The notes under the pieces are model-generated. The model was not told where the DNA came from, ran no database searches, and saw only the letters and a list, made by a program, of their open reading frames with translations. The translations under genes and the position numbers were made by a program. 64,000 nucleotides of DNA. It comes from Cohnella sp. SGD-V74. GTDB lineage: Bacteria; Bacillota; Bacilli; Paenibacillales; Paenibacillaceae. The number at the start of each line of letters is the position of its first letter. The stretch's first letter is position 1. Below are positions 43,638 to 51,879 of the stretch, in pieces. The stretch covers positions 124,001-188,000 of the forward strand of contig NZ_PVYW01000003.1 in assembly GCF_003001675.1 (NCBI RefSeq). The letters run 5' to 3'.

Positions 43638-44606
43638 TCACACGTAAGGAGCTTCCCAGGCTTTCTTGTGCCAGCCAATGTCTTCGGCGATGACGTTCAG
43701 CTGGCGATCCAGCCTTACCTCCGCGCGATAGGGCCAATCCCGCTCTCTCCAGAAACGCAAATCCGTCCACGTGACGAGATAGTCTCCGTTGGCCTCTTCC
43801 TTCCAGCTTGCGTACGCCCGTTTGGCGAACCCCTTCAGCGTCTGAACCGAGGATGAGCGCCGACTCGCTTCGATGCACTCGTGGGCAGCGGCATGCGGCA
43901 GATGCTTGCACGGCAGCCACCGCCTTCCCGCGATGCTTCCCATCTCGTAACCCGAATCCGTCTGAACGAGAAACTGCCAGCGAAACCACCACAACCCCGG
44001 CAGCACGTGAACGGCCAGCGCTCGGCGGTATCTTCTTCTGACCCGTCTCGCCACGATGGCATGATGGGCGATCCGCCATCCGACGTACGCCGCCGTAATC
44101 GACCACGCTCCCGCGAATAGCCATGGGGAAGCGTCAACTCCGCCCGGCAGCGAGGCGACGATCGCTCCGGCGTGTACGGCGACGAGGAATGGATCGGTCA
44201 GGCAGATTGCGTCCAGATGAAGCCATTCCTTGCGAAACGGCAGCAGAAATTGAACGCCGTACGCGTTCGTCCAATCAGACAGAACGTGAATAGCCACCGC
44301 CAGCAGAGCAAAGCCGAACAGCAGAAGCGCATGCTCCCCCGTCCCCCATATCCATGCGGCCAGAGCGGCGAGTCCTCCCGCCCATACGGGCCATACGGGA
44401 AGCGCGTGGCTGATGCCGCGGTGGTGCTTCAAATAAGCGTCCTTGCCCCTCAGTCTCACGACAGCGTCGAAGTCCGGGGCCAGAGAGCCGGCGACCGAGA
44501 CGGTCAGCACGGCTGCCGCCAAGTATGGATCGGCAGCGACGGACGGAAAGAACAGAGCTGTGCCCGCGAGCGTAACGCCGAACAAAACGTGCGAACCCGT
44601 ATCCAA
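43638..44606 (-). CDS. yfhP: Membrane-bound metal-dependent hydrolase, YfhP/YdjM family
   Basis: 322 residues. N-terminal MDTGSHVLFGVTLAG and LAPDFDAVVRLRG, KHHRGISHALPVW and HVLSDWTNAYG contain the His/Asp pattern of the YdjM superfamily, spaced by four membrane segments (about 1-160). A further membrane segment near 165-185 is followed by a soluble C-terminal domain of about 130 residues. In B. subtilis, YfhP lies beside and affects yfhQ (mutY); no mutY is in this window. The start is TTG at 44606 after GAGGAGAC. The 3' end faces the mrf operon promoter. Confidence 0.83.
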   Translation of the reverse strand: MDTGSHVLFGVTLAGTALFFPSVAADPYLAAAVLTVSVAGSLAPDFDAVVRLRGKDAYLKHHRGISHALPVWPVWAGGLAALAAWIWGTGEHALLLFGFALLAVAIHVLSDWTNAYGVQFLLPFRKEWLHLDAICLTDPFLVAVHAGAIVASLPGGVDASPWLFAGAWSITAAYVGWRIAHHAIVARRVRRRYRRALAVHVLPGLWWFRWQFLVQTDSGYEMGSIAGRRWLPCKHLPHAAAHECIEASRRSSSVQTLKGFAKRAYASWKEEANGDYLVTWTDLRFWRERDWPYRAEVRLDRQLNVIAEDIGWHKKAWEAPYV

Positions 44607-44717
44607 GCCGATGTCTCCTCTCGAATGCCTTTTTTCTTGGTACGGCTTCAGGTTACATCAGCTCTGTTAGGGAGAGGTCAGCGCGGCGTAAGCAACGTAT
44701 TATTTTCGGAACGGAAC

Positions 44718-44747
44718 GAATATCGTCGCAGCTTCGCATCCATACTA
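44718..44747 (+). promoter_or_regulatory. SigG-type forespore promoter of tlp
   Basis: GAATA (44718-44722), exactly 18 bases, then CATACTA (44741-44747). This fits the SigG consensus GHATR-N18-CATNHTA at every position and lies 50 bases ahead of the tlp start codon. Confidence 0.75.
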
Positions 44748-44797
44748 TTCGACGGGCATGCGTCCATATCGTACAACACGAAGGAGCGATGAGAACG

Positions 44798-45019
44798 ATG
44801 GCAAAACCCGACGACCGTTCGGATAACGCGGAGAAGCTGGAGGAAGCCGTTCAGAACACGATAGAGAACTTGGAGCAATCCGAGCACTATCTGGACGAGC
44901 ATTCCGTCGAGCTGTCTCCGGAGGAATCTTCCACGCTGCGGCAGAAAAACGAAAATCGCCGCGCGGCGATCGACAGCCTGCGCAGCGAAATTCAGGACGA
45001 GCAGGAATACTCGGAATAG
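44798..45019 (+). CDS. tlp: Small acid-soluble spore protein Tlp
   Basis: 73 residues, highly charged and helical. The N-terminus AKPDDRSDNAEKLEEAVQNT, the middle LRQKNENRRAAIDSLR and the C-terminal EIQDEQEY follow B. subtilis Tlp closely (PDDRSDNVEKLQ, KEKNARRE, NEIQDE). Tlp accumulates in the spore core late in sporulation; its exact job is not settled. The ATG at 44798 is preferred; an ATG three codons earlier lies only two bases from AAGGAG. A perfect SigG promoter is present upstream, and a GC-rich hairpin follows the stop. Confidence 0.92.
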   Translation: MAKPDDRSDNAEKLEEAVQNTIENLEQSEHYLDEHSVELSPEESSTLRQKNENRRAAIDSLRSEIQDEQEYSE

Positions 45020-45039
45020 CTGAAGCGAAAGCCGCAGTC

Positions 45040-45080
45040 ATGGGGCTGTCCCATAAGTACCTGCCGGAGGACAGCCCCAT
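45040..45080 (+). terminator. Hairpin after tlp that shares its arm sequence with the 29.6-kb element
   Basis: ATGGGGCTGTCC (45040-45051) and GGACAGCCCCAT (45069-45080) form a perfect 12-bp stem with a 17-base loop. No T-run follows, so it is an atypical terminator. Its left arm plus loop start, GGGGCTGTCCCATAAG, is identical to the inverse of the right end of the element at 29638-29920. Confidence 0.6.
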
Positions 45081-45122
45081 CTCTCATGCTCTCGAAAACG
45101 ACTCCAGCTTCACCGAACCTCC

Positions 45123-45572
45123 CGTTCACGTGCTCTAACCAGACTCAACCGGCTTACAGCTCGTCCAACCTCCGTTTACGTGCTCCAACCAGACGCAATC
45201 GGGTTACAGCTCATCCAACCTCCGTTCACATGCTCTAACCAGACTCAACCGGGTTACAGCTCATCCACCCCACGTTCACGTGCTCTAACCAGACTCAATC
45301 GTGTTACAGCTCATCCAACCTCCGTTCACGTGCTCTAACCGGACTCAACCGGGTTACAGCTCATCCAACCTCCGTTCCACGTGCTCTAACCAGACTCAAC
45401 CGGCTTACAGCTCATCCAACCTCCGTTCCACGTGCTCTAACCAGACTCAACCGGGTTACAGCTCATCCAACCTCCGTTCACGTGCTCTAACCAGACTCAA
45501 CCGGGTTACAGCTCATCCAACCTCCGTTCACATGCTCTAACCAGACTCAACCGGGTTACAGCTTCACCAGCC
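45123..45572. repeat. Tandem array of nine ~50-bp repeats
   Basis: Nine head-to-tail units begin at 45123, 45173, 45223, 45273, 45323, 45373, 45424, 45475 and 45525; each starts cgttcacgtgctctaacc. Seven full units are 50 bases, two are 51 (extra C), and the last degenerates after about 39 bases. Most units differ by only one to four bases. Each holds a CACGTG palindrome and an AACCGGGTT-like palindrome. There are no unique spacers. The array fills most of the 753-base gap between tlp and metH; the rest holds the hairpin after tlp and the metH terminator. Confidence 0.9.
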
Positions 45573-45621
45573 CGCCGTTCGTCCGCCCACATTTTGCTCA
45601 AGAAGGCAAAAACAGCCCAAA

Positions 45622-45672
45622 AGAAAGAAATAGCGGTGCAAGGTGGTCTTCCCCCTTCAGCACCGCCATTTC
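45622..45672 (-). terminator. Rho-independent terminator of metH
   Basis: On the minus strand GAAATGGCGGTGC and GCACCGCTATTTC form a 13-bp stem with one G-T mismatch, followed by TTTCTTTT. It lies 100 bases past the metH stop. Confidence 0.8.
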
Positions 45673-45772
45673 TTCATTTTCGTCGATTCATTCATCAAGT
45701 GAGCTGTCTCTTAGCAAGGCGAGCAAGCCTACTTTTGGAACAGACTCTTCGTTGCGGACGCTCCGTCCGCGA

Positions 45773-48700
45773 TCAGGCTTTCTCCACGTTGAAGTATTGC
45801 GCCTCCGGATGAGCGAACACCATTGCCGATACGCTCGCTTCCGGCTCCATCATGAAGCCTTCGGTCAATTCGACTCCGATATCTTCGGGCTTCATCAACG
45901 CGAACAACGGACCCTGATCCTCCAAGTCCGGGCAGGCAGGGTAGCCGAACGAGACGCGGATGCCCTGATAGCGGGCGCCGAAGCGCTTCTTCATCGTCAT
46001 GTCGGCCGGGTCCGGGAAGCCCCAAATGTCCCTCATCATATGGTGAACGCGTTCCGCCAGTCCTTCCGCCACTTCGAGCGCGGTTGCCAGCAGCGCATGG
46101 GAGCGCAAGTAGTCCCCGTTCTCCTTCCACTCTTCCGCTTGCTCGCGAGCGCCTTGACCGGCGGTCACGACGAGGAAGCCGACGTTGTCCATCACGCCGC
46201 TGTCCACCGACTTAAGGAAGTCCGCCAGACAGAGGAACGGCTCCACCTGCTGCCTAGGGAACGTGAAGCGGTGCAGCACCTTGCTCGTATCCGCCGGATC
46301 ATAGATCAGAATGTCGTTGCCGTCGGATTGCGCCGGGAAGAACCGGTACATCGCCTGAGGGTTCAGCCAGCCCTTCGTCTGGGACTGACGCAAAATCTCG
46401 TCTACCGTTGCCTTCAAGTTGACGGTTCTCTCATCCCCTGCGGCCAGCAGCTCGTCGACGTTGCCTTTCAAACCTAGATGATGCCCGAGCAGCATCTGCA
46501 TGTTGACGTAGGGCAGCACGTGCGGAATCGGATAGTCGCGCAGCACGTGGCGGTCGTAGTCCGGCGGTGCAAATACCGGAGCGTCCTGCGAGATGCTGGA
46601 ACGCCGCGCGCGCGACGCTTCCGGCAGCTCCTTCGCGGGCTTGTCGGTTTCCTCCGCCAGCTTCGCCTGGGCGGCCCAGTGTTCCTCGATGATGCGAGCC
46701 CGATGTCCGGGATCGCTCAGCTTGTTGGCTAAATCCAGTCCTTCCATCGCGTCCTTCGCGTAGAGAACGACGCCTTCGTATTCGGGCGCGATCCGGTTTT
46801 TCGTGAACTTCCTCGTCAACGCGGCGCCTCCGACGAGAATCGGGGCGTCGATGCCGGCGGCGCGCAAGTCCTGCGCGGTGACGACCATCTGCTGCGCGGA
46901 TTTGACGAGCAGACCGGACAGTCCGATGGCGTCGGGATTTTCCTTGCGAACCGCTTCGACGATTTGATCCGGCGGCACCTTGATGCCCAGATTGACGATC
47001 TGGTAACCGTTGTTGGACAAAATAATCTCGACGAGGTTTTTGCCGATATCGTGCACGTCGCCCTTAACAGTAGCGAGCAGAATTTTTCCTTTAACGGCGG
47101 ATTCGTTCTTCTCCATATGCGGCTCAAGCTGCGCTACGGAAGCCTTCATCACTTCCGCGCTCTGAAGCACCTCCGCCACGATCAGCTCGTTGTTGTTGAA
47201 CAAGCGTCCTACTTCCGTCATTCCCGCCATCAGCGGACCGTTAATGATGTCCAGCGGCGCGTATTTCTTAAGCGCTTCGTCCAGATCCGGAGCCAATCCG
47301 TCCTTGCTGCCCTCGACGACGTAATTCGCAAGCCGTTCCTCCAACGTCAGGTTCTCGACCTTGATCTTCTTCTCGACCTTCTTGTCGCGGAACGCCGCGA
47401 CAAACGCGGCCAGCGTATCGTCGTTCGTCTCGTACAGCAGCTGTTCGGCCAGCTTGCGCTCATGATCCGGGATCGAAGCGTATCGCTCCAGCTTCTCCGT
47501 GTTCACGATCGCATAGTCCAGACCCGCTTTCGTGCATTCGTACAGAAACACGGAGTTCAGCACTTCGCGTCCGGCTTCCGGCAGACCGAAGGAAATGTTG
47601 CTGACGCCGAGAATCGTCTGGCACGCGGGCAGAACTTGCTTGATCAGCCGGATGCCCTCGATCGTCTCCTTCGCGGAGCCGATATACTGCTCGTCGCCGG
47701 TGCCGACCGGGAACACAAGCGGATCGAAAATGATATCCTCCGCCTTTAAGCCGTACTTGTTCACGAGCAAGTCGTGCGAACGAATCGCCACGTCCCGCTT
47801 GTCTTCGCGCGAGATCGCCTGCCCTCTCTCGTCGATCGTGCCGACGACGACGGCAGCTCCGTACTTGTGGAGAATCGGAACGACCTTCTCGAACTTCTCT
47901 TCGCCGTCCTCAAGATTAATGGAGTTAATAATCGATTTGCCTTGAATGTATTTCAGCGCCAGGTCGATGACCGCGGCGTCGGTCGTATCGACCATGAACG
48001 GCACTTTGACCTTCTTCGTCACGAAGTCCAGAAACAGCTTCATATCGGACGCCTCGTCCCGGTCCGGGTCCTGCACGCAAATATCGATGACATGGGCGCC
48101 CGTCTTTACTTGCGCTCTGGCGATTTCCGAAGCTTCCTCGTATTTGCCTTCGGCGATCAGCCGTTTGAACTTACGGGAGCCGAGCACGTTCGTGCGCTCG
48201 CCGACCATGTACGGACGGCCGTCGTTCTCGATGTAGACCGTATCGATGCCGGATACCGCAGGCGGATGCTCGCCTTCGATGCTGCGGGGAGCGACATCCT
48301 TCATCGCATCGGCGATGGCCGCGATATGAGCGGGAGTCGTGCCGCAGCAGCCTCCGGCTACGTTCAGCCAGCCCTGCTCCGCAAAAGCGCGCAGCTTCTT
48401 GGCGAGCGAATCCGGCGATTCATGATAGTGGCCGTTCTCGTCGGGCAGCCCTGCGTTCGGATAACAGCTGACGGCCGTCTTCGCTATGGAAGACAGCGTG
48501 CGGATATGATCTCGCATGAACTCCGGTCCGGTCGCGCAGTTCAATCCCATCGACACCGGGTTCAGATGCTCGAGCGAAATGTAGAAAGATTCGATGCTTT
48601 GGCCGGCGAGAGTCGTGCCCATCGGCTCAATCGTCCCGCTGATCATGATCGGCAGCTCGCGCCCCGTCTTCTTGAACGCTTCCCTAACGCCTATGCTTGC

Positions 48701-49228
48701 CGCTTTGACGTTGAGCGTATCCTGGCACGTCTCGATCAGGATGCAGTCCACTCCGCCTTCCATCAAGGCGACGACCTGGTCCTCGTAGTCCTGCACCAAT
48801 TGATCGAACGTGACGCCCCCGGTTACGGACAGCGTTTTCGTCGTCGGGCCGAGCGCGCCCGCGGCGTAACGCGGTTTATCCGGAGTCGAATATTTATCGC
48901 AGGCTTCCTTCGCGAGCCGGGCCGCGGCCAGATTGATTTCACGCGCCTTGCCGGGGATATCGTACTCGGACAGCACGACCGCCGTCGAGCCGAACGTGTT
49001 CGTCTCGATAATATCGGCGCCCGCGGCCAGATATGCTTCATGAATCGAGCGGATGACGTCGGGTCTTGTCAATACGAGCAGTTCGTTGCAGCCTTCGAAT
49101 TCTTCTCCTCCGAAATCTTCGGCCGTCAGATCCGCTTGCTGGATCATCGTTCCCATCGCGCCGTCCAGAATGAGAATTCTGGAGTCCAGAGCCTCTTGCA
49201 GAGACGGTTTACTTTGCGTTAAAGTCAT
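45773..49228 (-). CDS. metH: Cobalamin-dependent methionine synthase
   Basis: 1151 residues, full-length four-module enzyme. Homocysteine domain (1-320) with DGAMGTMIQ and zinc cysteines in GLNCATGP and GGCCGTTP; pterin domain (about 345-610) with GERTNVLGSRKFKRL; cap and B12 domain (about 640-880) with the cobalt-ligand His in VKGDVHDIGKNLVEI; and AdoMet reactivation domain (about 910-1151) with RYSFGYPACPD-like VSFGYPACPDLEDQ. It methylates homocysteine with methyl-tetrahydrofolate. The ATG at 49228 has GGGAAGAG ahead of it; 26 more upstream codons are open but would overlap the divergent mtnD promoter. No S-box or cobalamin riboswitch is visible in the 145-base upstream gap. Confidence 0.95.
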   Translation of the reverse strand: MTLTQSKPSLQEALDSRILILDGAMGTMIQQADLTAEDFGGEEFEGCNELLVLTRPDVIRSIHEAYLAAGADIIETNTFGSTAVVLSEYDIPGKAREINLAAARLAKEACDKYSTPDKPRYAAGALGPTTKTLSVTGGVTFDQLVQDYEDQVVALMEGGVDCILIETCQDTLNVKAASIGVREAFKKTGRELPIMISGTIEPMGTTLAGQSIESFYISLEHLNPVSMGLNCATGPEFMRDHIRTLSSIAKTAVSCYPNAGLPDENGHYHESPDSLAKKLRAFAEQGWLNVAGGCCGTTPAHIAAIADAMKDVAPRSIEGEHPPAVSGIDTVYIENDGRPYMVGERTNVLGSRKFKRLIAEGKYEEASEIARAQVKTGAHVIDICVQDPDRDEASDMKLFLDFVTKKVKVPFMVDTTDAAVIDLALKYIQGKSIINSINLEDGEEKFEKVVPILHKYGAAVVVGTIDERGQAISREDKRDVAIRSHDLLVNKYGLKAEDIIFDPLVFPVGTGDEQYIGSAKETIEGIRLIKQVLPACQTILGVSNISFGLPEAGREVLNSVFLYECTKAGLDYAIVNTEKLERYASIPDHERKLAEQLLYETNDDTLAAFVAAFRDKKVEKKIKVENLTLEERLANYVVEGSKDGLAPDLDEALKKYAPLDIINGPLMAGMTEVGRLFNNNELIVAEVLQSAEVMKASVAQLEPHMEKNESAVKGKILLATVKGDVHDIGKNLVEIILSNNGYQIVNLGIKVPPDQIVEAVRKENPDAIGLSGLLVKSAQQMVVTAQDLRAAGIDAPILVGGAALTRKFTKNRIAPEYEGVVLYAKDAMEGLDLANKLSDPGHRARIIEEHWAAQAKLAEETDKPAKELPEASRARRSSISQDAPVFAPPDYDRHVLRDYPIPHVLPYVNMQMLLGHHLGLKGNVDELLAAGDERTVNLKATVDEILRQSQTKGWLNPQAMYRFFPAQSDGNDILIYDPADTSKVLHRFTFPRQQVEPFLCLADFLKSVDSGVMDNVGFLVVTAGQGAREQAEEWKENGDYLRSHALLATALEVAEGLAERVHHMMRDIWGFPDPADMTMKKRFGARYQGIRVSFGYPACPDLEDQGPLFALMKPEDIGVELTEGFMMEPEASVSAMVFAHPEAQYFNVEKA

Positions 49229-49305
49229 AATTAAGTCTCTTCCCCTGTCTGTCAAATCATTAAACTCTATAGTAACAGAATCCGTAATGGACGAAAAGAT
49301 ACACA

Positions 49306-49334
49306 TCGACAGGTTTTCGGAATTGGACTATAAT
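49306..49334 (+). promoter_or_regulatory. SigA promoter of mtnD
   Basis: TCGACA (49306-49311), a 17-base spacer, and TATAAT (49329-49334); 11 of 12 consensus bases. It lies 39 bases ahead of the mtnD start codon. Confidence 0.8.
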
Positions 49335-49373
49335 AAAGGCATTAATTCACATTGGGAAAAGAGGGATTTAGCT

Positions 49374-49913
49374 ATGGCAGAAATTCGCATCCGCAACACC
49401 AACGAAAGAATTTCCGGCGAGGAAGAGGTACGTGTGTTTCTGACGAAGCAGAACGTACTGTACGAACACTGGGACACGAGCAAGCTTCCGTCCGAGCTGT
49501 ATGAGAAATTCGTGCTCTCCGACGAAGATAAGGCTCAACTGCTGGCTGCCTACGATACGGAAATTCGCGATCTGGCCGGCAGACGCGGTTACAAAGTATG
49601 GGACATCGTCGCCCTCTCCGAAGCGACGCCGAATCTGCCCGAGCTGCTCAAGAAATTCGAGCAGGTGCACACGCATACGGAGGACGAAGTTCGCGCCATT
49701 ACGGCGGGACGCGGCATCTTCATCATTAAGGGCGACGATGAGACCGGATACTTCGACGTCGAACTGAGCGCCGGCGACGTCATCTCCGTACCGGAAGGCC
49801 AGCCTCACTTCTTTACATTGATGGAAAACAAAGCGATCGTAGCCGTACGCCTGTTCATCGAGCCGGCCGGCTGGGTTGCGGAACCGTTCGAAGACCCTGC
49901 TTTCGTGAAGTAA
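49374..49913 (+). CDS. mtnD: Acireductone dioxygenase (methionine salvage), cupin fold
   Basis: 179 residues. Metal-binding cupin motif 1 VHTHTEDEVRAI (His-x-His-x4-Glu) and motif 2 ISVPEGQPHFFT (late His) match acireductone dioxygenase. With iron the enzyme oxidises the acireductone of the methionine salvage pathway to the 2-oxo acid precursor of methionine; with nickel it gives an off-pathway product. The ATG at 49374 is preceded by AAGAGGGA and by its own SigA promoter. The other mtn genes are not in this window, so it is separated from its pathway but sits back to back with metH. Confidence 0.9.
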   Translation: MAEIRIRNTNERISGEEEVRVFLTKQNVLYEHWDTSKLPSELYEKFVLSDEDKAQLLAAYDTEIRDLAGRRGYKVWDIVALSEATPNLPELLKKFEQVHTHTEDEVRAITAGRGIFIIKGDDETGYFDVELSAGDVISVPEGQPHFFTLMENKAIVAVRLFIEPAGWVAEPFEDPAFVK

Positions 49914-49925
49914 TCCGCAGGCATG

Positions 49926-49964
49926 ACAAAGGGCTATCCCCGATCGTCGGGGATAGCCCTTTGT
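49926..49964. terminator. Bidirectional terminator between mtnD and the DUF2892 gene
   Basis: ACAAAGGGCTATCCCCGA and its inverse TCGGGGATAGCCCTTTGT form a perfect 18-bp stem between two convergent genes. Confidence 0.85.
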
Positions 49965-49979
49965 GCGTTATAGCGCGAC

Positions 49980-50168
49980 TCAACGTTTGCAGGTGCTGAC
50001 GCCGAGCATGCGATACATCAGACAACTGCCTGCAAGCCCCGTCAATACGAACACAAGTCCCAGCAAACCGACGAATCTGATCCCGCCTTCCAGCACGAAG
50101 ACGAGAGACAGCACGCCCAGGCCAATCACGATACGCGTCATTCTATCGATCGTTCCGACGTTTTTCAT
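49980..50168 (-). CDS. DUF2892 small membrane protein (YgaP-like membrane part)
   Basis: 62 residues. MKNVGTIDRMTRIVIG is the family's N-terminal block, followed by two membrane segments (about 13-30 and 32-52) with a short turn, and a C-terminal GVSTCKR. Proteins of this family match the membrane segment of the rhodanese YgaP; stand-alone members have no known function. GGAGGAATT precedes the ATG at 50168. It follows the HAD gene on the same strand with an intervening hairpin. Confidence 0.83.
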   Translation of the reverse strand: MKNVGTIDRMTRIVIGLGVLSLVFVLEGGIRFVGLLGLVFVLTGLAGSCLMYRMLGVSTCKR

Positions 50169-50223
50169 TCCAATTCCTCCGCATGATCAAATTGAATTCT
50201 TTATCATGTTAAGAGAAAGCGGA

Positions 50224-50256
50224 ACGCGCTTCCGTGACTAAGTCACGAAAGCGCGT
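50224..50256. terminator. Hairpin between the HAD hydrolase and DUF2892 genes
   Basis: ACGCGCTTcCGTGAC and GTCACGaAAGCGCGT form a 15-bp stem with one mismatch and a three-base loop. It lies directly after the HAD stop. No good T-run follows on the minus strand, so termination is probably partial. Confidence 0.6.
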
Positions 50257-50259
50257 CGT

Positions 50260-51060
50260 TTACCGCGAATTTAAAGTACGAATCAGTTCGGGAAGCTCGG
50301 TCAAGCTCTTGATCTCGTAGGACGGAACGATATCGTCGTTCCGGATCGCGCCGTGTCGGTTAATCCATACGGACGTCATGCCGATCCGGTTCGCGCCGAG
50401 AATGTCGGTCGTCAGCTTGTCTCCGATCATGATCCCTTCGTCCGCCGTAATCCCGATCTGCTCCAGCGCATGGGCGAACAGATTGGAGGAAGGCTTGCCC
50501 TCGCCGAAGTTGCCGGAGATGACGATTGCGTCGAAGTACGGAATCAGATCGGGCATGCCATCCAGCTTCTCCTGCTGAAGATCCGGGGATCCGTTCGTCA
50601 GCAGCAGCAGCTTGTACGACTCCTTCAATTCGTCCAGCACGGCGAACGTCTCGTCGTAAACGTACTTAAGCTTTCTTCTCTGGGCAGGGAACATCTCGGC
50701 GAGCTGTACGCCCAGACCCGGGCTGTCCACGCCTACCGCGGCCAGTCCCTTGGTCCAAGCGTTCTGGCGGTAGCCGGGAGCCAGCTCCTGAAGCTTGCGG
50801 AACATCGGGTGCTCTCCGCGCTCGAACTTGCCCCACAACGCCTCGAACGGATTGATGCCGATCATCTGCGTAAATCCGAAAGTCTCAAAAGTCTCGTACA
50901 GAGTTCTCGCTTCGCGACGCACCGCCGCCTCCAATTCCCGCTCGTCGACTCCCGTCGCCTCGGCCGCGTATCGGCACGTAGCCTGGAAAGCTTCGCTTAC
51001 GCTTCTATCGTCCCATAGCAGCGTATCGTCCAAATCAAACAGTACCGCTTTAACCGACAT
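50260..51060 (-). CDS. HAD-family hydrolase, YjjG-like nucleotidase group
   Basis: 266 residues. HAD motif I VLFDLDDTLLWDD, a helical C1 cap (about 20-110), motif II LLLLTNGSPDLQ, motif III lysine in GEGKPSSNLF and motif IV MIGDKLTTDILGA. It resembles the YjjG/YfnB group of 5'-nucleotidases and small-phosphate hydrolases. The substrate cannot be read from the sequence. GAGGAACGG precedes the ATG at 51060. The gene lies 10 bases after the upstream membrane protein gene, so the two are likely cotranscribed. Confidence 0.87.
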   Translation of the reverse strand: MSVKAVLFDLDDTLLWDDRSVSEAFQATCRYAAEATGVDERELEAAVRREARTLYETFETFGFTQMIGINPFEALWGKFERGEHPMFRKLQELAPGYRQNAWTKGLAAVGVDSPGLGVQLAEMFPAQRRKLKYVYDETFAVLDELKESYKLLLLTNGSPDLQQEKLDGMPDLIPYFDAIVISGNFGEGKPSSNLFAHALEQIGITADEGIMIGDKLTTDILGANRIGMTSVWINRHGAIRNDDIVPSYEIKSLTELPELIRTLNSR

Positions 51061-51070
51061 TTCCCGTTCC

Positions 51071-51589
51071 TCACTTCGTCTTGAATTCGTATTCGACTTG
51101 ATTGACTTCCGCGTAAACTTTAAGCCGCTCGGCCATTTGGGCGATCGGGTAACGGTTCATGAACTTGGAAAACACCCAGTTCGTCCCTTTGACGGATTCG
51201 ACGAGGACGTAGCCGGGCTGAACGACGATTTTGCGAATTTGCGAAGGACGCAGCGTCTTGTAGCCGGTGAACTTGCGCGTCTCCAGCGTATCGCGGCTGA
51301 CGGCCAAGTAAGGACGTCTGAAATAATAGAAAACCGCGAGCAGAACGTAACATCCGATCGTCACCCAGAACAGCGTCGGATCTTGAAGGAACTTGTCCGA
51401 CCAAGGCTGCGACAGCACAATGTAAAACGCAATCAGCAAAACAAGCAGCGTCGGAATAACGTAATTCCGTCCCCGAAAGCGGTCGATCTGCGGCGCGTTA
51501 GGGGCAATTCCCCTTTTGCCTTCCTTTTTGCGTTTTTTGTTGATCTGCTTCGTGTTCTTCGACACCATGCGTTCCCAAGAGCGGGACAT
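51071..51589 (-). CDS. Hypothetical protein with two membrane segments
   Basis: 172 residues. A strongly basic N-terminus (KNTKQINKKRKKEGKRG) precedes two membrane segments at about 44-62 (VIPTLLVLLIAFYIVLS) and 73-90 (LFWVTIGCYVLLAVFYYF). A C-terminal soluble PH-like beta-rich domain follows, with YLAVSRDTLETRKF, LRPSQIRKIVVQPGYVLVE and NWVFSKFMNRYP. The ATG at 51589 follows CGAGGAGG. I do not recognise a named family, although the layout (two helices plus a PH-like domain) recurs in Firmicute membrane proteins. It sits between the SOS cluster and a HAD gene. Confidence 0.75.
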   Translation of the reverse strand: MSRSWERMVSKNTKQINKKRKKEGKRGIAPNAPQIDRFRGRNYVIPTLLVLLIAFYIVLSQPWSDKFLQDPTLFWVTIGCYVLLAVFYYFRRPYLAVSRDTLETRKFTGYKTLRPSQIRKIVVQPGYVLVESVKGTNWVFSKFMNRYPIAQMAERLKVYAEVNQVEYEFKTK

Positions 51590-51690
51590 AGATTTCCTCC
51601 TCGTCACATTACGGCCGACGATTGAGAGCCTTGCGATCCGTTCGGCTCTTCGTCGACTCCTTGCGGTTTCTTCCGGTTGCTCGTTTATCG

Positions 51691-51879
51691 TTAATGCTTG
51701 ATCGGGGGCTCGTCGACGATCTCGATCCGATCCAGCTCTTGACGGAAGTTGCTTTTGAATATCGACAAATATTGCTTGCGCAGACGGTCTCGTTCCGCGA
51801 CTTCCTGTTCGCTCAAGCCTTCTTTCTTGCTTTTGCGGGATAATTCGTTAATCCGGTTAATCAACTGATCCATCTCCAT
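51691..51879 (-). CDS. ynzC: DUF896 family protein (YnzC-like)
   Basis: 62 residues. MDQLINRINELSRKSKKEGL, RDRLRKQYLSIFKSNFRQEL and the short acidic tail match the UPF0291/DUF896 family, which is a three-helix, charged, cytosolic protein. In B. subtilis ynzC follows yneA and yneB in the operon next to lexA, and the position here is the same, but no yneB resolvase gene is present. Role unknown; reported to be part of an SOS-associated operon in Bacillus. RBS GGGGAGTGAG before the ATG at 51879; an ATG two codons in is also possible. Confidence 0.88.
   Translation of the reverse strand: MEMDQLINRINELSRKSKKEGLSEQEVAERDRLRKQYLSIFKSNFRQELDRIEIVDEPPIKH

Noticed and set aside
45301..45540. Protein of 79 residues with a repeated TCSNQTQPGYSSSNLRS unit on the plus strand
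   Set aside because: The frame exists only where 51-base units occur in the array and is lost across the 50-base units; there is no ribosome binding site and no start context.
45123..45572. CRISPR array
   Set aside because: The units are directly adjacent with no unique spacers, and no cas genes are present in the window.
49229..49373. SAM (S-box) or cobalamin riboswitch ahead of metH
   Set aside because: The divergent gap is only 145 bases and no conserved riboswitch core or terminator is visible.
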